NCBI RefSeq assembly: GCF_004323635.1
Contig: NZ_CP036515.1
Location: forward strand, 4,155,501 to 4,219,500
DNA from: Lichenihabitans psoromatis
GTDB taxonomy: Bacteria; Pseudomonadota; Alphaproteobacteria; Rhizobiales; Beijerinckiaceae
Reading direction: 5' to 3'
Length of the DNA stretch: 64,000 nucleotides
Within the stretch, counting starts at the first letter, position 1. Each line of letters begins with the position of its first letter. Position numbers and translations under genes: made by a program. The notes beneath the pieces were generated by a model. It searched no databases. It saw nothing but the letters and a program-made list of their open reading frames with translations, and had not been told where the DNA came from. This document shows positions 45,213 to 54,031 of this stretch, piece after piece.

Positions 45213-46134
45213 TCGATCAACCACGGCGAGCACTCCCGCCACCAGCGCCAACGTCCCACCGTACCGCCTTCGCAGCGTCCCGATCATCGTGACGCTCGTT
45301 TTGGTGCTCGTCGCCTGTGGGCTCACCTACGCGATGTGGCAGGCCTATATGGGGGCTCCCTGGACCCGGGATGGCAGCGTCAGGGTCTATGTGGTGTCGC
45401 TTGCGCCTCAGGTTTCGGGGCAGGTCGTGGCTCTTCCGGTGGCCGACAACCAGTACGTCCATAAGGGCGATCCCCTGATGCAGATCGACTCGCGCGACTA
45501 TGAGATCGCCGTCAAGCTCGCCGAGGCCACAGTGGCACAGGCGGCGGCCGATGCTCAGAACAAGGTGGCTGAGGCCAAGCGTCGAGCTGGTCTCTCCGAC
45601 CTCGCAGCGACCCCGGAGGAACGCGAGACCTACGCGTCCAGCGCGCAAGCGGCCGAAGCGGTGCATCAACAGGCGTTGGCCAATCTCGATAAAGCGAAAC
45701 TCAATCTGCAGCGCACCGACATCCGCTCGCCGGTCAATGGATGGGTCACCAACCTGCAGGTCCGACAGGGCGACTATGCGACGATCGGGACCAGAGCCGT
45801 ATCGATCGTCGACGCCGATTCCTTCTGGGTCGACGGCTATTTCGAGGAGACGAAGATCGCGTCCATCAGGGACGGCGATCCGGCGAAGGTCTGGTTGCTG
45901 GGCTATAAAACCGTGATAAACGGCCATGTCGACAGTCTGGCGCGCGGCATCGTCGTGGCCAATGCGTCGCCCGGAGGCAATGGCATCGCCGACGTCAACC
46001 CGATCTTTACCTGGGTGCGCTTGGCACAGCGTGTGCCGGTGCGCGTGCACCTCGACGATGTCCCCTCCGATATTCGGCTCGTGGGCGGCATGACCGCGAC
46101 CGTCGAAGTCCTCCCAAAGGCGAGGGAGCCCTGA
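45205..46134 (+). CDS. HlyD/AaeA-type periplasmic adaptor of an efflux pump
   Basis: A 309-residue membrane fusion protein. One N-terminal membrane anchor (SVPIIVTLVLVLVACGLTYAMW) is followed by the biotinyl-lipoyl half-motifs VSGQVVALPVADNQYVHKGD near residue 67 and IRSPVNGWVTNLQVRQGDYA near 175, a helical hairpin between them rich in Ala, Glu and Gln, and a C-terminal beta-barrel. It would link the FUSC pump to an outer-membrane channel. Two starts, 45199 and 45205, are possible; both overlap the preceding gene. Confidence 0.9.
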   Translation: MSDRSTTASTPATSANVPPYRLRSVPIIVTLVLVLVACGLTYAMWQAYMGAPWTRDGSVRVYVVSLAPQVSGQVVALPVADNQYVHKGDPLMQIDSRDYEIAVKLAEATVAQAAADAQNKVAEAKRRAGLSDLAATPEERETYASSAQAAEAVHQQALANLDKAKLNLQRTDIRSPVNGWVTNLQVRQGDYATIGTRAVSIVDADSFWVDGYFEETKIASIRDGDPAKVWLLGYKTVINGHVDSLARGIVVANASPGGNGIADVNPIFTWVRLAQRVPVRVHLDDVPSDIRLVGGMTATVEVLPKAREP

Positions 46135-46148
46135 GGCGCCGATCGCCG

Positions 46149-46177
46149 TTGACAGATTTAGCGGACGATCCTATGTG
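46149..46177 (+). promoter_or_regulatory. Sigma-70-type promoter for metX-metW
   Basis: TTGACA (46149-46154), a 17-base spacer and TATGTG (46172-46177) form a near-consensus -35/-10 pair 44 bases upstream of the metX start, in the only gap between the efflux operon and metX. Confidence 0.65.
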
Positions 46178-46220
46178 ACGGACAACGCGTTCGTCAAAGA
46201 GAACGCGCGAGGATCGCGCC

Positions 46221-47393
46221 GTGGGATTGCACACCGCCAGCTTGAACGGACATCGAAGCGAGGCAGATGCGCCGACCAGCCTTGTCGTGACCTTCCCGGC
46301 GGACCGCCCTCTCATCACCGATGCGGGCGGCACGGTGTCGCCTCTAACGGTCGCCTATCAGACCTACGGGACCCTCAACGCAGACCGGTCGAATGCCATT
46401 CTGGTCTGTCATGCTCTGACGGGCGATCAGCATGTCGCAAACGTGCATCCGGTCACCGGTAAGCCCGGATGGTGGCGCGCCATGGTGGGGCCGGGTAAAC
46501 CGATCGATACGGACCGGTTCTTTGTCATCTGTTCCAATGTCGTGGGGGGCTGTCTCGGCTCAACGGGCCCCGCCTCGATCAATCCAGCAACCAGCAAAGT
46601 CTTTGGGCTGGACCTCCCCGTTATTACGATCCGCGACATGGTACGGGCCCAATCGATGCTGATCGATCATCTCGGCATCGACACGCTCTTTTGCGTGGCG
46701 GGTGGCTCGATGGGCGGCATGCAGGTCCTCCAATGGGCGGCGCTCTACCCGGATCGTGTCTTCTCGGCCATGCCGATCGCCACGGGGGCGCGGCACTCCT
46801 CGCAGAATATCGCTTTCCACGAGGTCGGACGCCAAGCCATCATGGCCGACCCGGATTGGCGCGCGGGGCGCTATCTCGAAGAGGGAACGCGACCCGAAAA
46901 GGGATTGTCGGTCGCCCGTATGGCGGCCCATATCACCTATCTGTCGGATCAAGCGCTGCATGCGAAATTCGGCCGTAAGCTGCAGGATCGCGCCGCCCCC
47001 ACCTTTTCGTTCGACGCCGATTTTCAGATCGAAAGCTACCTTCGCTACCAAGGACGCAGCTTCGTCGAGCGGTTCGATGCCAATTCCTACCTTTATATGA
47101 CCCGTGCTATGGATTACTTCGATCTTGCAGCGGATTACGGCGGGAGCCTCGCGCAAGCCTTCAAGGGAACCCGCACCAGGTTCTGCGTCGCCTCCTTCAC
47201 ATCCGACTGGCTGTTTCCGACCTCCGCATCGCGCGCGATCGTCCACGCTCTGAATGCGGGGAGCGCCTCCGTGTCCTTCGTCGAGATCGAGACCGACAAA
47301 GGCCACGATGCCTTTTTGCTCGATATTCCGGATCTGCTCGCGACCTCGCATGGCTTCATCACCGCGATGGCGCGAGCACGTGGGCTGGCATGA
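46221..47393 (+). CDS. metX: Homoserine O-acetyltransferase
   Basis: A 390-residue alpha/beta-hydrolase-fold enzyme that acylates homoserine in methionine synthesis. The nucleophile is S163 in [44 protein letters not shown], and the terminal DWLFPT and GHDAFLLD (Asp and His of the triad) are conserved. The GTG start has GAGGA upstream. It overlaps metW by four bases, an arrangement conserved in many proteobacteria. Whether acetyl or succinyl is transferred cannot be settled from sequence alone. Confidence 0.94.
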   Translation: MGLHTASLNGHRSEADAPTSLVVTFPADRPLITDAGGTVSPLTVAYQTYGTLNADRSNAILVCHALTGDQHVANVHPVTGKPGWWRAMVGPGKPIDTDRFFVICSNVVGGCLGSTGPASINPATSKVFGLDLPVITIRDMVRAQSMLIDHLGIDTLFCVAGGSMGGMQVLQWAALYPDRVFSAMPIATGARHSSQNIAFHEVGRQAIMADPDWRAGRYLEEGTRPEKGLSVARMAAHITYLSDQALHAKFGRKLQDRAAPTFSFDADFQIESYLRYQGRSFVERFDANSYLYMTRAMDYFDLAADYGGSLAQAFKGTRTRFCVASFTSDWLFPTSASRAIVHALNAGSASVSFVEIETDKGHDAFLLDIPDLLATSHGFITAMARARGLA

Positions 47394-48031
47394 TGGATCA
47401 GCGGCCGAATAGCGTCGCCCAGGCGAAAGCCGCGGGCCGCAGCGATCTTCTGCTCGTGGCCGATATGGTGGACCATGATAGCCGCGTCCTCGACCTCGGC
47501 TGTGGCGATGGCGCTCTGCTGAGACTTCTCGCCGATACACGCAACGTCGACGCGCGCGGGTTGGAAATTTCACAACGCGGGGTCAACGATTGCGTCGCCA
47601 AGGGGCTTTCGGTCATCCAGGGCGATGCCGACACCGACCTCGCCGACTACCCGGACGACGCCTTCGATTATGTGATCCTGTCGCAGACCATCCAGGCTAC
47701 ACGGCACCCCAGGCTCGTTCTCGAACAGATGCTCCGCATCGGCCGGCGCGCCATCGTGTCGTTTCCGAATTTCGGCCATTGGAAGGTTCGGCTGGAAATC
47801 GGAGTGCATGGGCGGATGCCGGTCTCCGGCAACCTGCCCTTTTCGTGGTACGAAACCCCCAATATCCACTTTTGCACGATCCGCGATTTTCTCACTCTCG
47901 TGACCGAGATGGATGCCAAGGTCGAGCGCGCCATTGTGCTCGACCAGTCTGGGACGCCGATGCGGACAGGCGCGTCGTCGTGGATGTGGAACCTGCTCGG
48001 CGAGCAGGCCGTCATCATGCTCCGGCGATAA
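47390..48031 (+). CDS. metW: Methionine biosynthesis protein MetW
   Basis: A 213-residue SAM-dependent methyltransferase-fold protein. The SAM motif is [19 protein letters not shown] near residue 26, followed by [28 protein letters not shown] as in MetW, and [13 protein letters not shown] near 125. MetW is needed with MetX for full homoserine acyltransferase function in many bacteria. The ATG overlaps the metX stop (ATGA); a second ATG follows at once. Convergent with the DUF4142 gene, with a hairpin between. Confidence 0.94.
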   Translation: MMDQRPNSVAQAKAAGRSDLLLVADMVDHDSRVLDLGCGDGALLRLLADTRNVDARGLEISQRGVNDCVAKGLSVIQGDADTDLADYPDDAFDYVILSQTIQATRHPRLVLEQMLRIGRRAIVSFPNFGHWKVRLEIGVHGRMPVSGNLPFSWYETPNIHFCTIRDFLTLVTEMDAKVERAIVLDQSGTPMRTGASSWMWNLLGEQAVIMLRR

Positions 48032-48057
48032 TGGCCCAGCCGTTTCGGCCGGACCAT
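48031..48057. terminator. Bidirectional hairpin between metW and DUF4142 gene
   Basis: ATGGCCCAGCCG (48031-48042) pairs with CGGCCGGACCAT (48046-48057), 10 of 12 positions matched, over a TTT loop. It starts at the metW stop codon and ends just before the stop of the convergent gene. No T-run follows, so efficiency is uncertain. Confidence 0.5.
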
Positions 48058-48062
48058 TCGGG

Positions 48063-48689
48063 TTAGCCGATCTGTTTGCCGATATCGCTGAGCAGAACGA
48101 GGTGCTCGGTGATCTGTCCTTTGGCGAGCTTCGCCATGTTGGTGGCGTCGAGATTGTCGGCGACCTTCAGATAGGTCTCTTGTATCTCAAGCAACTCCCG
48201 GTGCCCTTCAACCTGCGCCTTGACGTAGGCGCGCTCGAACTCGACACCCGCCCTCATGTCCCGCAGTTTTTCGATCGCGGCCTTACCCTTTGCGTCGATC
48301 GCCCCCATCAGTTCGGCATCGGTCGGCGTCGCGACGTCTCCCGACGGCGGTGCGCCCGGCATCATCATGGCCTTGAGAATGCTGGCGATCGTCTCCTGTT
48401 CGGCGGTTTCAAAAGCGACGAACTGCTTCAACATGGCCTGACGAACCTTCGGGGCCGCGATACGGCACGCCAGCAGTGACAGGGAGCCGACCGCCATCGT
48501 GCGCTTCAGGTGGGTCGTCGCAGCATCCGACAAGCTTATCGGAGGCGCCATCTTCATGGCTGGAGCCGGGGCGAGCGGAGCAGTCGGCGCTGCGGCTGGC
48601 GTATCGGTGGCGGGGGCCGGGTTGGACTGCGCGAGAGCGGGGCCGGCGGCCAGTGCCGCGATCCCCACGAGAACGAGACGGCGTTCCAT
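48063..48689 (-). CDS. DUF4142-like exported protein
   Basis: A 208-residue protein with a Sec signal peptide (MERRLVLVGIAALAAGPALAQ), an Ala/Pro-rich linker, and a helical domain from about residue 55 (THLKRTMAVGSLSLLACRIA, then MLKQFVAFETAEQETIASIL, then FERAYVKAQVEGHRELLEIQ) that follows the four-helix, ferritin-like pattern of DUF4142. Function of the family is unknown; some members are linked to stress or the cell envelope. The ATG at 48689 has GGGAG upstream. Confidence 0.75.
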   Translation of the reverse strand: MERRLVLVGIAALAAGPALAQSNPAPATDTPAAAPTAPLAPAPAMKMAPPISLSDAATTHLKRTMAVGSLSLLACRIAAPKVRQAMLKQFVAFETAEQETIASILKAMMMPGAPPSGDVATPTDAELMGAIDAKGKAAIEKLRDMRAGVEFERAYVKAQVEGHRELLEIQETYLKVADNLDATNMAKLAKGQITEHLVLLSDIGKQIG

Positions 48690-48964
48690 GGTCATCTCCC
48701 AAAGATCAGGCCATCTGCGAACGAGATGGCGCACGAAAAACCCGGTTTGCCGTGATTTGTTGCCGTTGCCGCTCGACGTCCGCCACGTCACATCCGCGCA
48801 GTGCCCTATTATCAGCCTAAGACCCACGGATTGTTTTTGGCATTTGTCGTCCGACACGGCGCGTCGGGTCTCTCTTCCCAAACAGGCGGCCGGACCATAG
48901 TCTCACAAATGCCACAGGGGGTGCCTATCGCCTCTCCCGGACCCGCTACGAAAGTTGTTCGCGC

Positions 48965-49651
48965 ATGATGATTCGCATTGCCTCGGTGACGGTCGTTTGT
49001 TGTTTCGTCGCCGCCGCGCCCCTGCATGCGGAAAGCGGACCGTTGCAGCTCCAGCCGAGCAAAAAGGCGCCGTCGAATACGGCACCGGCGCGTCAGGTCT
49101 CGACCCTGACACCCGCAGAGGTCGTCGCAAAGGCCAACGACTATCTCAACGGCGCACAGACGATGGTCACCGATTTCGTGCAGATCGGTGCCGATGGCCG
49201 TCGCACCGATGGCAAGCTCTACGTGGCCAAACCCGGTCACATGCGGTTTGCCTATGCGGCGCCGGCGACACTCGAAATTGTCGCGGACGGCACGTCGGTC
49301 GCCGTCATCGACCGGAAGCTGCATACGCAGGATCTCTACTTCATTAGCCAAACGCCGCTGAAATTCCTGCTCAATGATCATATTGATCTGGCGCAGGACA
49401 CGAAGATTTTGGACGTCACCAGCGACGCGACCGGCGCCTCCGTCGTCGTTGAGGATCGGGCAACCTTCGGCGGCACGTCGCAAATTCGTCTTAGCTTCGA
49501 CCGCGATCCGTTCCGTCTCAAGCAATGGACCGTGACCGATCCGCAAGGCTACGAAACAGTGGTCTCGCTCAGTGACGTCGACCTTGCGACGCGGCCGGAT
49601 CCGGCGACCTTCCGGATCAGCACCGAGCGCATGTTGAATTCCAAGAACTAA
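48965..49651 (+). CDS. lolA: Outer-membrane lipoprotein carrier protein LolA
   Basis: A 228-residue periplasmic chaperone that carries lipoproteins to the outer membrane. A signal peptide (MIRIASVTVVCCFVAAAPLHA) is followed by a 25-residue linker and the LolA fold: LNGAQTMVTDFVQIGADGRR, GKLYVAKPGHMRFAY near residue 82, VAVIDRKLHTQDLYF near 112, and the C-terminal WTVTDPQGYETVVSLSD. Two adjacent ATGs can serve as start. It is the only gene of its kind here; ftsK, often upstream of lolA, is absent. Confidence 0.88.
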   Translation: MMIRIASVTVVCCFVAAAPLHAESGPLQLQPSKKAPSNTAPARQVSTLTPAEVVAKANDYLNGAQTMVTDFVQIGADGRRTDGKLYVAKPGHMRFAYAAPATLEIVADGTSVAVIDRKLHTQDLYFISQTPLKFLLNDHIDLAQDTKILDVTSDATGASVVVEDRATFGGTSQIRLSFDRDPFRLKQWTVTDPQGYETVVSLSDVDLATRPDPATFRISTERMLNSKN

Positions 49652-49773
49652 GCCCGCCGACCAGGGGTGGGACCTCGTGTGGCCTTGAGCAAAACCCGAG
49701 GCCCGCCTAAATGATTTTGGGAGGGCAGCGACCGCTGCACGGGGCAAGCGCTGGCCGAGGAAAGATCCTGATC

Positions 49774-51180
49774 ATGCTGGCCGCCGCCGAACTCGTCGAG
49801 CAACTGGCCGCCATCGTCGGTGCGGCACATGTCGTCACCGATATCGACATCATGGCCCCTCATCTCGTTGAGCCGCGCGGTTTGTATCGCGGCTCGGCTG
49901 TTGCCGTGGTTCGACCGGGCACGACGGCCGAGGTCGCCGCAATCCTGGCGCTTTGCCACAAAACCCGGACGCCCGTTGTGCCGCAGGGCGGCAACACAGG
50001 TCTTGTCGGCGCGCAGGTCCCTTTCGAACATGGCGGCGAAGTTGTGCTGTCGTTGCGGCGGCTCGACCGGGTGCGGGAGGTCGATGCGATCTCAGGCGTC
50101 ATGACGGTCGAGGCGGGTGTGACACTGGCGCGCGTGCAGAGCGTTGCCGAAGATGTCGATCGCTTGTTCCCGCTGTCGCTCGCCTCGGAAGGCTCCTGCA
50201 CGATCGGAGGCAATCTTGCGACGAATGCGGGCGGCACGGCCGTGTTGCATTATGGCAATGCCCGCGATCTGGTCCTCGGCCTCGAAGTGGTGCTCGCCGA
50301 TGGCCGCGTGCTGTCCGGGCTGAACAAGCTCCGCAAGGATAATACCGGCTATGATCTCAAGCACCTGTTCATGGGACAGGAAGGCACGCTGGGCATCATA
50401 ACGGCCGCGAGCCTCCGGCTCTTTCCCCGCCCCCGCTCGCGGGAGACGGCCTTCATCGGCATCGCTGGTCCGGATCAGGCGCTCGCTTTGCTGGCCCTCG
50501 CGCAATCGGCCGCAACCGTCACCACCTTCGAGCTTGTTCCCCGCATCGGCATCGATCTCGTGCTGACCCATACGACGAGCCGCGATCCGCTCGCTGCTCC
50601 CCATGCCTGGTACGTGTTGCTCGAGATCAGTTCGCCCGAGCGCCGCGACCTCATCGGCACCCTCGAGGCTCTCCTCGCCGACGCGCTGGATCGCGACTTG
50701 ATCGAGGATGCGGCGATCGCGGCCTCGCTCGATCAGCGGGACGATTTCTGGCGCATCCGTGAGGATCTGTCATCCGTGCAGGGCAAGGAAGGCGGCTCGA
50801 TCAAACACGACGTGTCGGTCGCGGTCGCCGATATCCCATCCTTCATGGCCGAAGCCGAAGCCGCCGTTTTGGCCCGCATGCCGAATGTGAGAATCGTCGC
50901 TTTCGGTCATGTTGGGGACGGCAACCTTCATTATAACTTGTCGCAACCGAAGGGCGCTGACAAAGCCGCCTTTCTGGGCCGCTGGCATGAGATGAACGCG
51001 ATCGTGCATGGCGTCGTCGCTCGCTACAACGGTTCGGTGGCGGCCGAGCATGGTGTCGGCCGCCTGAAGCGAGAGTTGCTGGAGACCGTGAAGGATCCAG
51101 TCGCCCATGCGGTGATGCGCGCGCTGAAAGCCACGCTCGACCCCCGCGGCATCCTCAATCCGGGGAAAGTTCTCGGCTGA
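49774..51180 (+). CDS. FAD-linked D-2-hydroxyacid dehydrogenase / glycolate oxidase GlcD-type
   Basis: A 468-residue flavoenzyme with an FAD_binding_4 N-terminal domain (VVPQGGNTGLVGAQVP near residue 70, SLASEGSCTIGGNLATNAGG near 140, LFMGQEGTLGIIT near 205) and an FAD-oxidase C-terminal domain (VAFGHVGDGNLHYNLSQP near 378, AAEHGVGRLKREL near 425). This architecture covers D-lactate, glycolate and D-2-hydroxyglutarate dehydrogenases; single-subunit enzymes with this pattern often act on D-2-hydroxyglutarate. Start ATG 49774 has GAGGAAAG upstream. Its 3' end overlaps the convergent gene by 26 bases. Confidence 0.88.
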   Translation: MLAAAELVEQLAAIVGAAHVVTDIDIMAPHLVEPRGLYRGSAVAVVRPGTTAEVAAILALCHKTRTPVVPQGGNTGLVGAQVPFEHGGEVVLSLRRLDRVREVDAISGVMTVEAGVTLARVQSVAEDVDRLFPLSLASEGSCTIGGNLATNAGGTAVLHYGNARDLVLGLEVVLADGRVLSGLNKLRKDNTGYDLKHLFMGQEGTLGIITAASLRLFPRPRSRETAFIGIAGPDQALALLALAQSAATVTTFELVPRIGIDLVLTHTTSRDPLAAPHAWYVLLEISSPERRDLIGTLEALLADALDRDLIEDAAIAASLDQRDDFWRIREDLSSVQGKEGGSIKHDVSVAVADIPSFMAEAEAAVLARMPNVRIVAFGHVGDGNLHYNLSQPKGADKAAFLGRWHEMNAIVHGVVARYNGSVAAEHGVGRLKRELLETVKDPVAHAVMRALKATLDPRGILNPGKVLG

Positions 51181-51787
51181 CCCCCGTTGGGCGCGGACCG
51201 CCACTGCGCCGCGTCGAGCCCTGGGTTCCCCAAAAACAACAGAGCCGATCGAGCGCTTCCCGCAACCGCTCGATGACGAGCGCCTCGGCTGTTCGGTCGT
51301 GGCTCGTGTCGGTCACCAGCCGGCGGAGGTCGGCGGCACATTTTCCCTCGATGACAAAGCCGATCAACACGGGAAGCAGCCGCGCCCCGACGATCTCGCA
51401 GGCGGCACGGTAGGCATCGCGATGTTTGAGAGCCGCTTCGGTCGGTGTCGAGGCGCCTGCTCCGCCTGTGCCGTCGACGGTCTCACGTGAAAAGTCGAAG
51501 GCTGTCAGCGCGTCGAGACGGCCGAGGTGCCAATGCCGACGGAACCGATCGCCGGCCAGCCAGAGAACCCCATTTCGGGTCTGATCGACCCGATCGAGAC
51601 ATTGCCGGTTTCGCAACACGTCGAACGGATCGGCGATCAACCGCACACCACGCGGATCGACCGGAGCGTCCCCCCGACCCATCGCGCGGCTCAAGCGTTC
51701 CGGCGTTGCATCCTCGAAGCCCAGCGCCACCTTGCTGATGCGCTGCGATCCTCCCAGCGACACGGACGCGCGTTTTGCTTTGCTCAC
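51155..51787 (-). CDS. DUF6456-like protein in a phage-type regulator locus
   Basis: A 210-residue protein. Its central part (NGVLWLAGDRFRRHWHLGRLD, a Gly-rich linker, then AALKHRDAYRAACEIVGARLL, then ALVIERLREALDRLCCFW) follows the pattern of DUF6456 proteins of Hyphomicrobiales; this assignment is by eye. It starts at a GTG that overlaps the stop of the upstream VRR-NUC-like gene (GTGA), so the two are translationally coupled. Its end overlaps the convergent FAD enzyme gene. Function unknown; the setting points to phage origin. Confidence 0.6.
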   Translation of the reverse strand: MSKAKRASVSLGGSQRISKVALGFEDATPERLSRAMGRGDAPVDPRGVRLIADPFDVLRNRQCLDRVDQTRNGVLWLAGDRFRRHWHLGRLDALTAFDFSRETVDGTGGAGASTPTEAALKHRDAYRAACEIVGARLLPVLIGFVIEGKCAADLRRLVTDTSHDRTAEALVIERLREALDRLCCFWGTQGSTRRSGGPRPTGVSRELSPD

Positions 51788-52218
51788 GATGTGGCTCCCT
51801 TCAGGGTTTGGTCAACTTGCCCCAAAGCGCGTCTCGCCTCAGCCACGCTGCGGACGACCACATAGGGAATGTCACGATGGCGGCAGAGATGGCCGAAGGC
51901 GACATGGTCGTGCGACAGCCGTTCGGCCTGCGTCCGGATCTTCAGACAGAGGCTTCGGCCACCCGGGAAGAGCAGAAGTAAATCCGGCGTTCCCCCTACG
52001 AAAGCGGGAACGGCGCGATGGCCGGCCGGTCTTGCACGGTCTGGTTGTGTGAAGGGGCGGATCGTCAAGACATGCGGTGCTTCAGCGGCCAGGATCCGAA
52101 GCACCTCCGCCTCGATCGTCGCGGCATTGGCGGGCTGCATCGTATCGAGACCGAAGCTGCGTCGCCGTCCGGGTGAGCCTGCGCCGACGCTCGTCGAGAG
52201 GATGGGAGGCGCGGTCAT
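51784..52218 (-). CDS. VRR-NUC-like protein with degenerate catalytic motif
   Basis: A 144-residue protein whose second half resembles the VRR-NUC (PD-D/ExK) nuclease domain: GGTPDLLLLFPGGRSL near residue 76, then AERLSHDHVAFGHLCRHRDIPYVVVRSVAEA. The aspartate of PD (D79) is kept, but where active members have E-x-K the sequence reads KIR (93-95), and the conserved Gln that follows is His (H105). It is therefore probably not an active nuclease. The start is uncertain (52218, or an ATG at 52140). It is divergent from an S24 repressor gene. Confidence 0.62.
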   Translation of the reverse strand: MTAPPILSTSVGAGSPGRRRSFGLDTMQPANAATIEAEVLRILAAEAPHVLTIRPFTQPDRARPAGHRAVPAFVGGTPDLLLLFPGGRSLCLKIRTQAERLSHDHVAFGHLCRHRDIPYVVVRSVAEARRALGQVDQTLKGATS

Positions 52219-52589
52219 CGGGGCGCTCGGGTGCGGCTCGCTGACCAGTGGGTGGCACAATAGACGCCGCGGACCCGGGTTTGACTGCAGAACCGGAAGG
52301 TGGGATCAGCGACATCGCCGATCGGCCATCGGCAGTCCCGGGGCAAGAGGACTTCGACCGCCAAAGCGGCAGGGTCCATGTAAGTGGCCCAAGACAGGGA
52401 GGAACTCGGTGGGAGGGGAGCAGGGGCGGAGGATCCTGGCTGAACGGCTGACATGTCATGTTCCCATATGAGGCAAGAAACACGACATATGTATACAACT
52501 TAAGGTTGTAAATAGCCCATATAGGGTCTGGCGCTTTTTTTCTTTGTTCCCTATACGTACACACCTCACGCGGATGAGGCGACACAATC
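52219..52589. promoter_or_regulatory. Divergent control region of the phage-type regulator locus
   Basis: A 371-base gap between divergent genes; the part near the repressor (about 52445-52565) is AT-rich against a GC-rich background. Three related motifs occur there: TTCCCATATGAGG (52461-52473), AGCCCATATAGGGT (52513-52526) and GTTCCCTATACGT (52546-52558). An ACAAC-5-GTTGT inverted repeat lies at 52495-52509. These are plausible operators for the repressor, by position and repetition only. GATGAGG (52573-52579) is the likely ribosome site of the repressor gene. The part at 52219-52440 shows nothing else recognisable. Confidence 0.5.
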
Positions 52590-53162
52590 ATGGCAAACAA
52601 CTTGCGCGTGCTGCGTGGTGCTCGAGGCTGGTCGCAGGAAGATGCCGCGTCGGCTCTCGGCACGACGCGCAACCAATATGGCAAGCTCGAGAATGGCACC
52701 CGGCGCCTAAGCGATAAGTGGATCGAGCGCGCGGCCGAAGCTTATGGGATCGATGCGGGAGAGATCGTCCGTGGCAAACCGATCGTGGTACCGATCGCCG
52801 GTTACGTCGGAGCGGGTGCCGAAATGATCCTTTTTGCGGAGGGTCAGGGAAACCTCGGCGAAGTTGCGGGTCCGGACGGCACCTCCGACCGCACGATCGC
52901 GGTCGAAATCAAAGGCGAAAGCCTCGGTCCCTTTTTCAACGGTTGGCTGGTTCTCTTCGATGATGTCCGATCACCCGTGACGGACGATCTGATCGGCCGG
53001 CTCTGTGTCGTCGGCCTTATGGACGGCCGTGTGCTTGTCAAACGATTGATGAAAAGCCGCGGCCCGTCGTCCCTGTTTCACCTCTATGGGCAATTCGGCG
53101 ACCCGATCCTCGATATTGCGGTCAAATGGGCCGCCCCCGTCAAAACCGTCATGCCGCGATGA
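52590..53162 (+). CDS. Phage-type repressor: XRE helix-turn-helix with S24/LexA-like peptidase domain
   Basis: A 190-residue regulator. An N-terminal helix-turn-helix covers residues 5-57 (LRVLRGARGWSQEDAASALGT, NQYGKLENGTRR). The C-terminal domain resembles the S24 autocleaving repressors: the likely nucleophile is S111 in IKGESLGPF and the lysine is K151 in RVLVKRLM. Ala-Gly pairs at 70-71 and 75-76 (PIAGYVGAGAE) are candidate cleavage sites. Such proteins lose DNA binding after RecA-stimulated self-cleavage. It is divergent from the VRR-NUC-like gene, as in a phage immunity region. Confidence 0.88.
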   Translation: MANNLRVLRGARGWSQEDAASALGTTRNQYGKLENGTRRLSDKWIERAAEAYGIDAGEIVRGKPIVVPIAGYVGAGAEMILFAEGQGNLGEVAGPDGTSDRTIAVEIKGESLGPFFNGWLVLFDDVRSPVTDDLIGRLCVVGLMDGRVLVKRLMKSRGPSSLFHLYGQFGDPILDIAVKWAAPVKTVMPR

Positions 53163-53166
53163 TGGC

Positions 53167-53874
53167 TTACAAACCAAGGGCGGTCCTGAGTTCCGTGCGT
53201 GCCGCCTCGTAATCGACCTGGAATTGAGGTTGCTTCATCGCAAAGGCCGCAATGACCGAGCCTGCGATCCGACCCATTTCGATGTCGGACGGGAAATGCA
53301 TCCCGGCCACCAGCCGGTTCTCGGCATAGGTCCAGGCGCGATCCATGATGACGGTGCGCTTCTCGGGGAGCATATCGCCAAGGGCAATTCCCATCAGCGT
53401 GCCGAGCGCGGCATGTGAAGACGGCCACGAGCCGGATGTCGAGAGCTTGACGACCGGCTTGATGAGATCACTGACCATATGCGGCCGGAGCCGAGCGAAG
53501 GCCGTCTTGGCCGGATCGACGACGGCGTTATCGGTCGCGACGAGCCGCGCGAAAAGTGTCGCCGTCTTCGGCAGGTTTTCGGCCGTGAACTTCGGCCCGA
53601 TCACGTCGGCGAAGCGCCAGACCTCCTCGACAGCATCGGCCTGCGCCCGTGACACCATATCGGCGTTGCGGCTGACCTGGATGACTAATAATTCCCCAAG
53701 CTCGCCCTTGGTGTCGGCTGAATCGGCTGCCGGCGGAGAAGGCAGGATCATCAAAAGATCGACGGTATGGTTGTCAAAATAGGGCGCCGCGCTGAACGGC
53801 GCGTTGGTCTCGGCGCGCGCCGGAACGCTTGCCTGCAGCATCAAGGCCAACAACAGGGACATCAAGGCGCGCAT
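53167..53874 (-). CDS. Class A acid phosphatase (PAP2 superfamily), exported
   Basis: A 235-residue periplasmic phosphatase. After a Sec signal (MRALMSLLLALMLQASVPARA) the three PAP2 motifs are visible: KTAFARLRP near residue 121, SGSWPSSHA near 146 and ENRLVAGMHFPSDIE near 186, with the catalytic histidines. This order and the length match bacterial non-specific acid phosphatases (PhoN group). It is convergent with the repressor gene, four bases apart. Confidence 0.9.
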   Translation of the reverse strand: MRALMSLLLALMLQASVPARAETNAPFSAAPYFDNHTVDLLMILPSPPAADSADTKGELGELLVIQVSRNADMVSRAQADAVEEVWRFADVIGPKFTAENLPKTATLFARLVATDNAVVDPAKTAFARLRPHMVSDLIKPVVKLSTSGSWPSSHAALGTLMGIALGDMLPEKRTVIMDRAWTYAENRLVAGMHFPSDIEMGRIAGSVIAAFAMKQPQFQVDYEAARTELRTALGL

Positions 53875-54031
53875 CGCAGCTCCGTTCGCTTCCGTTTGCC
53901 GATCATCGGCAGGACGGCACTAACCATCCGCAGAAATCGACGTCATCAAGGCCTTCCGCCACGCTTCGTTTCGAGGCAAGGAGGGGTTGCACCATTCTGC
54001 GACCTTATCAGCTTACTTCGGATGTCTACGA

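Noticed and set aside
51024-51341. Possible additional small gene in the overlap between the FAD enzyme and DUF6456-like genes
   Set aside because: It overlaps both real genes and has no recognisable features.
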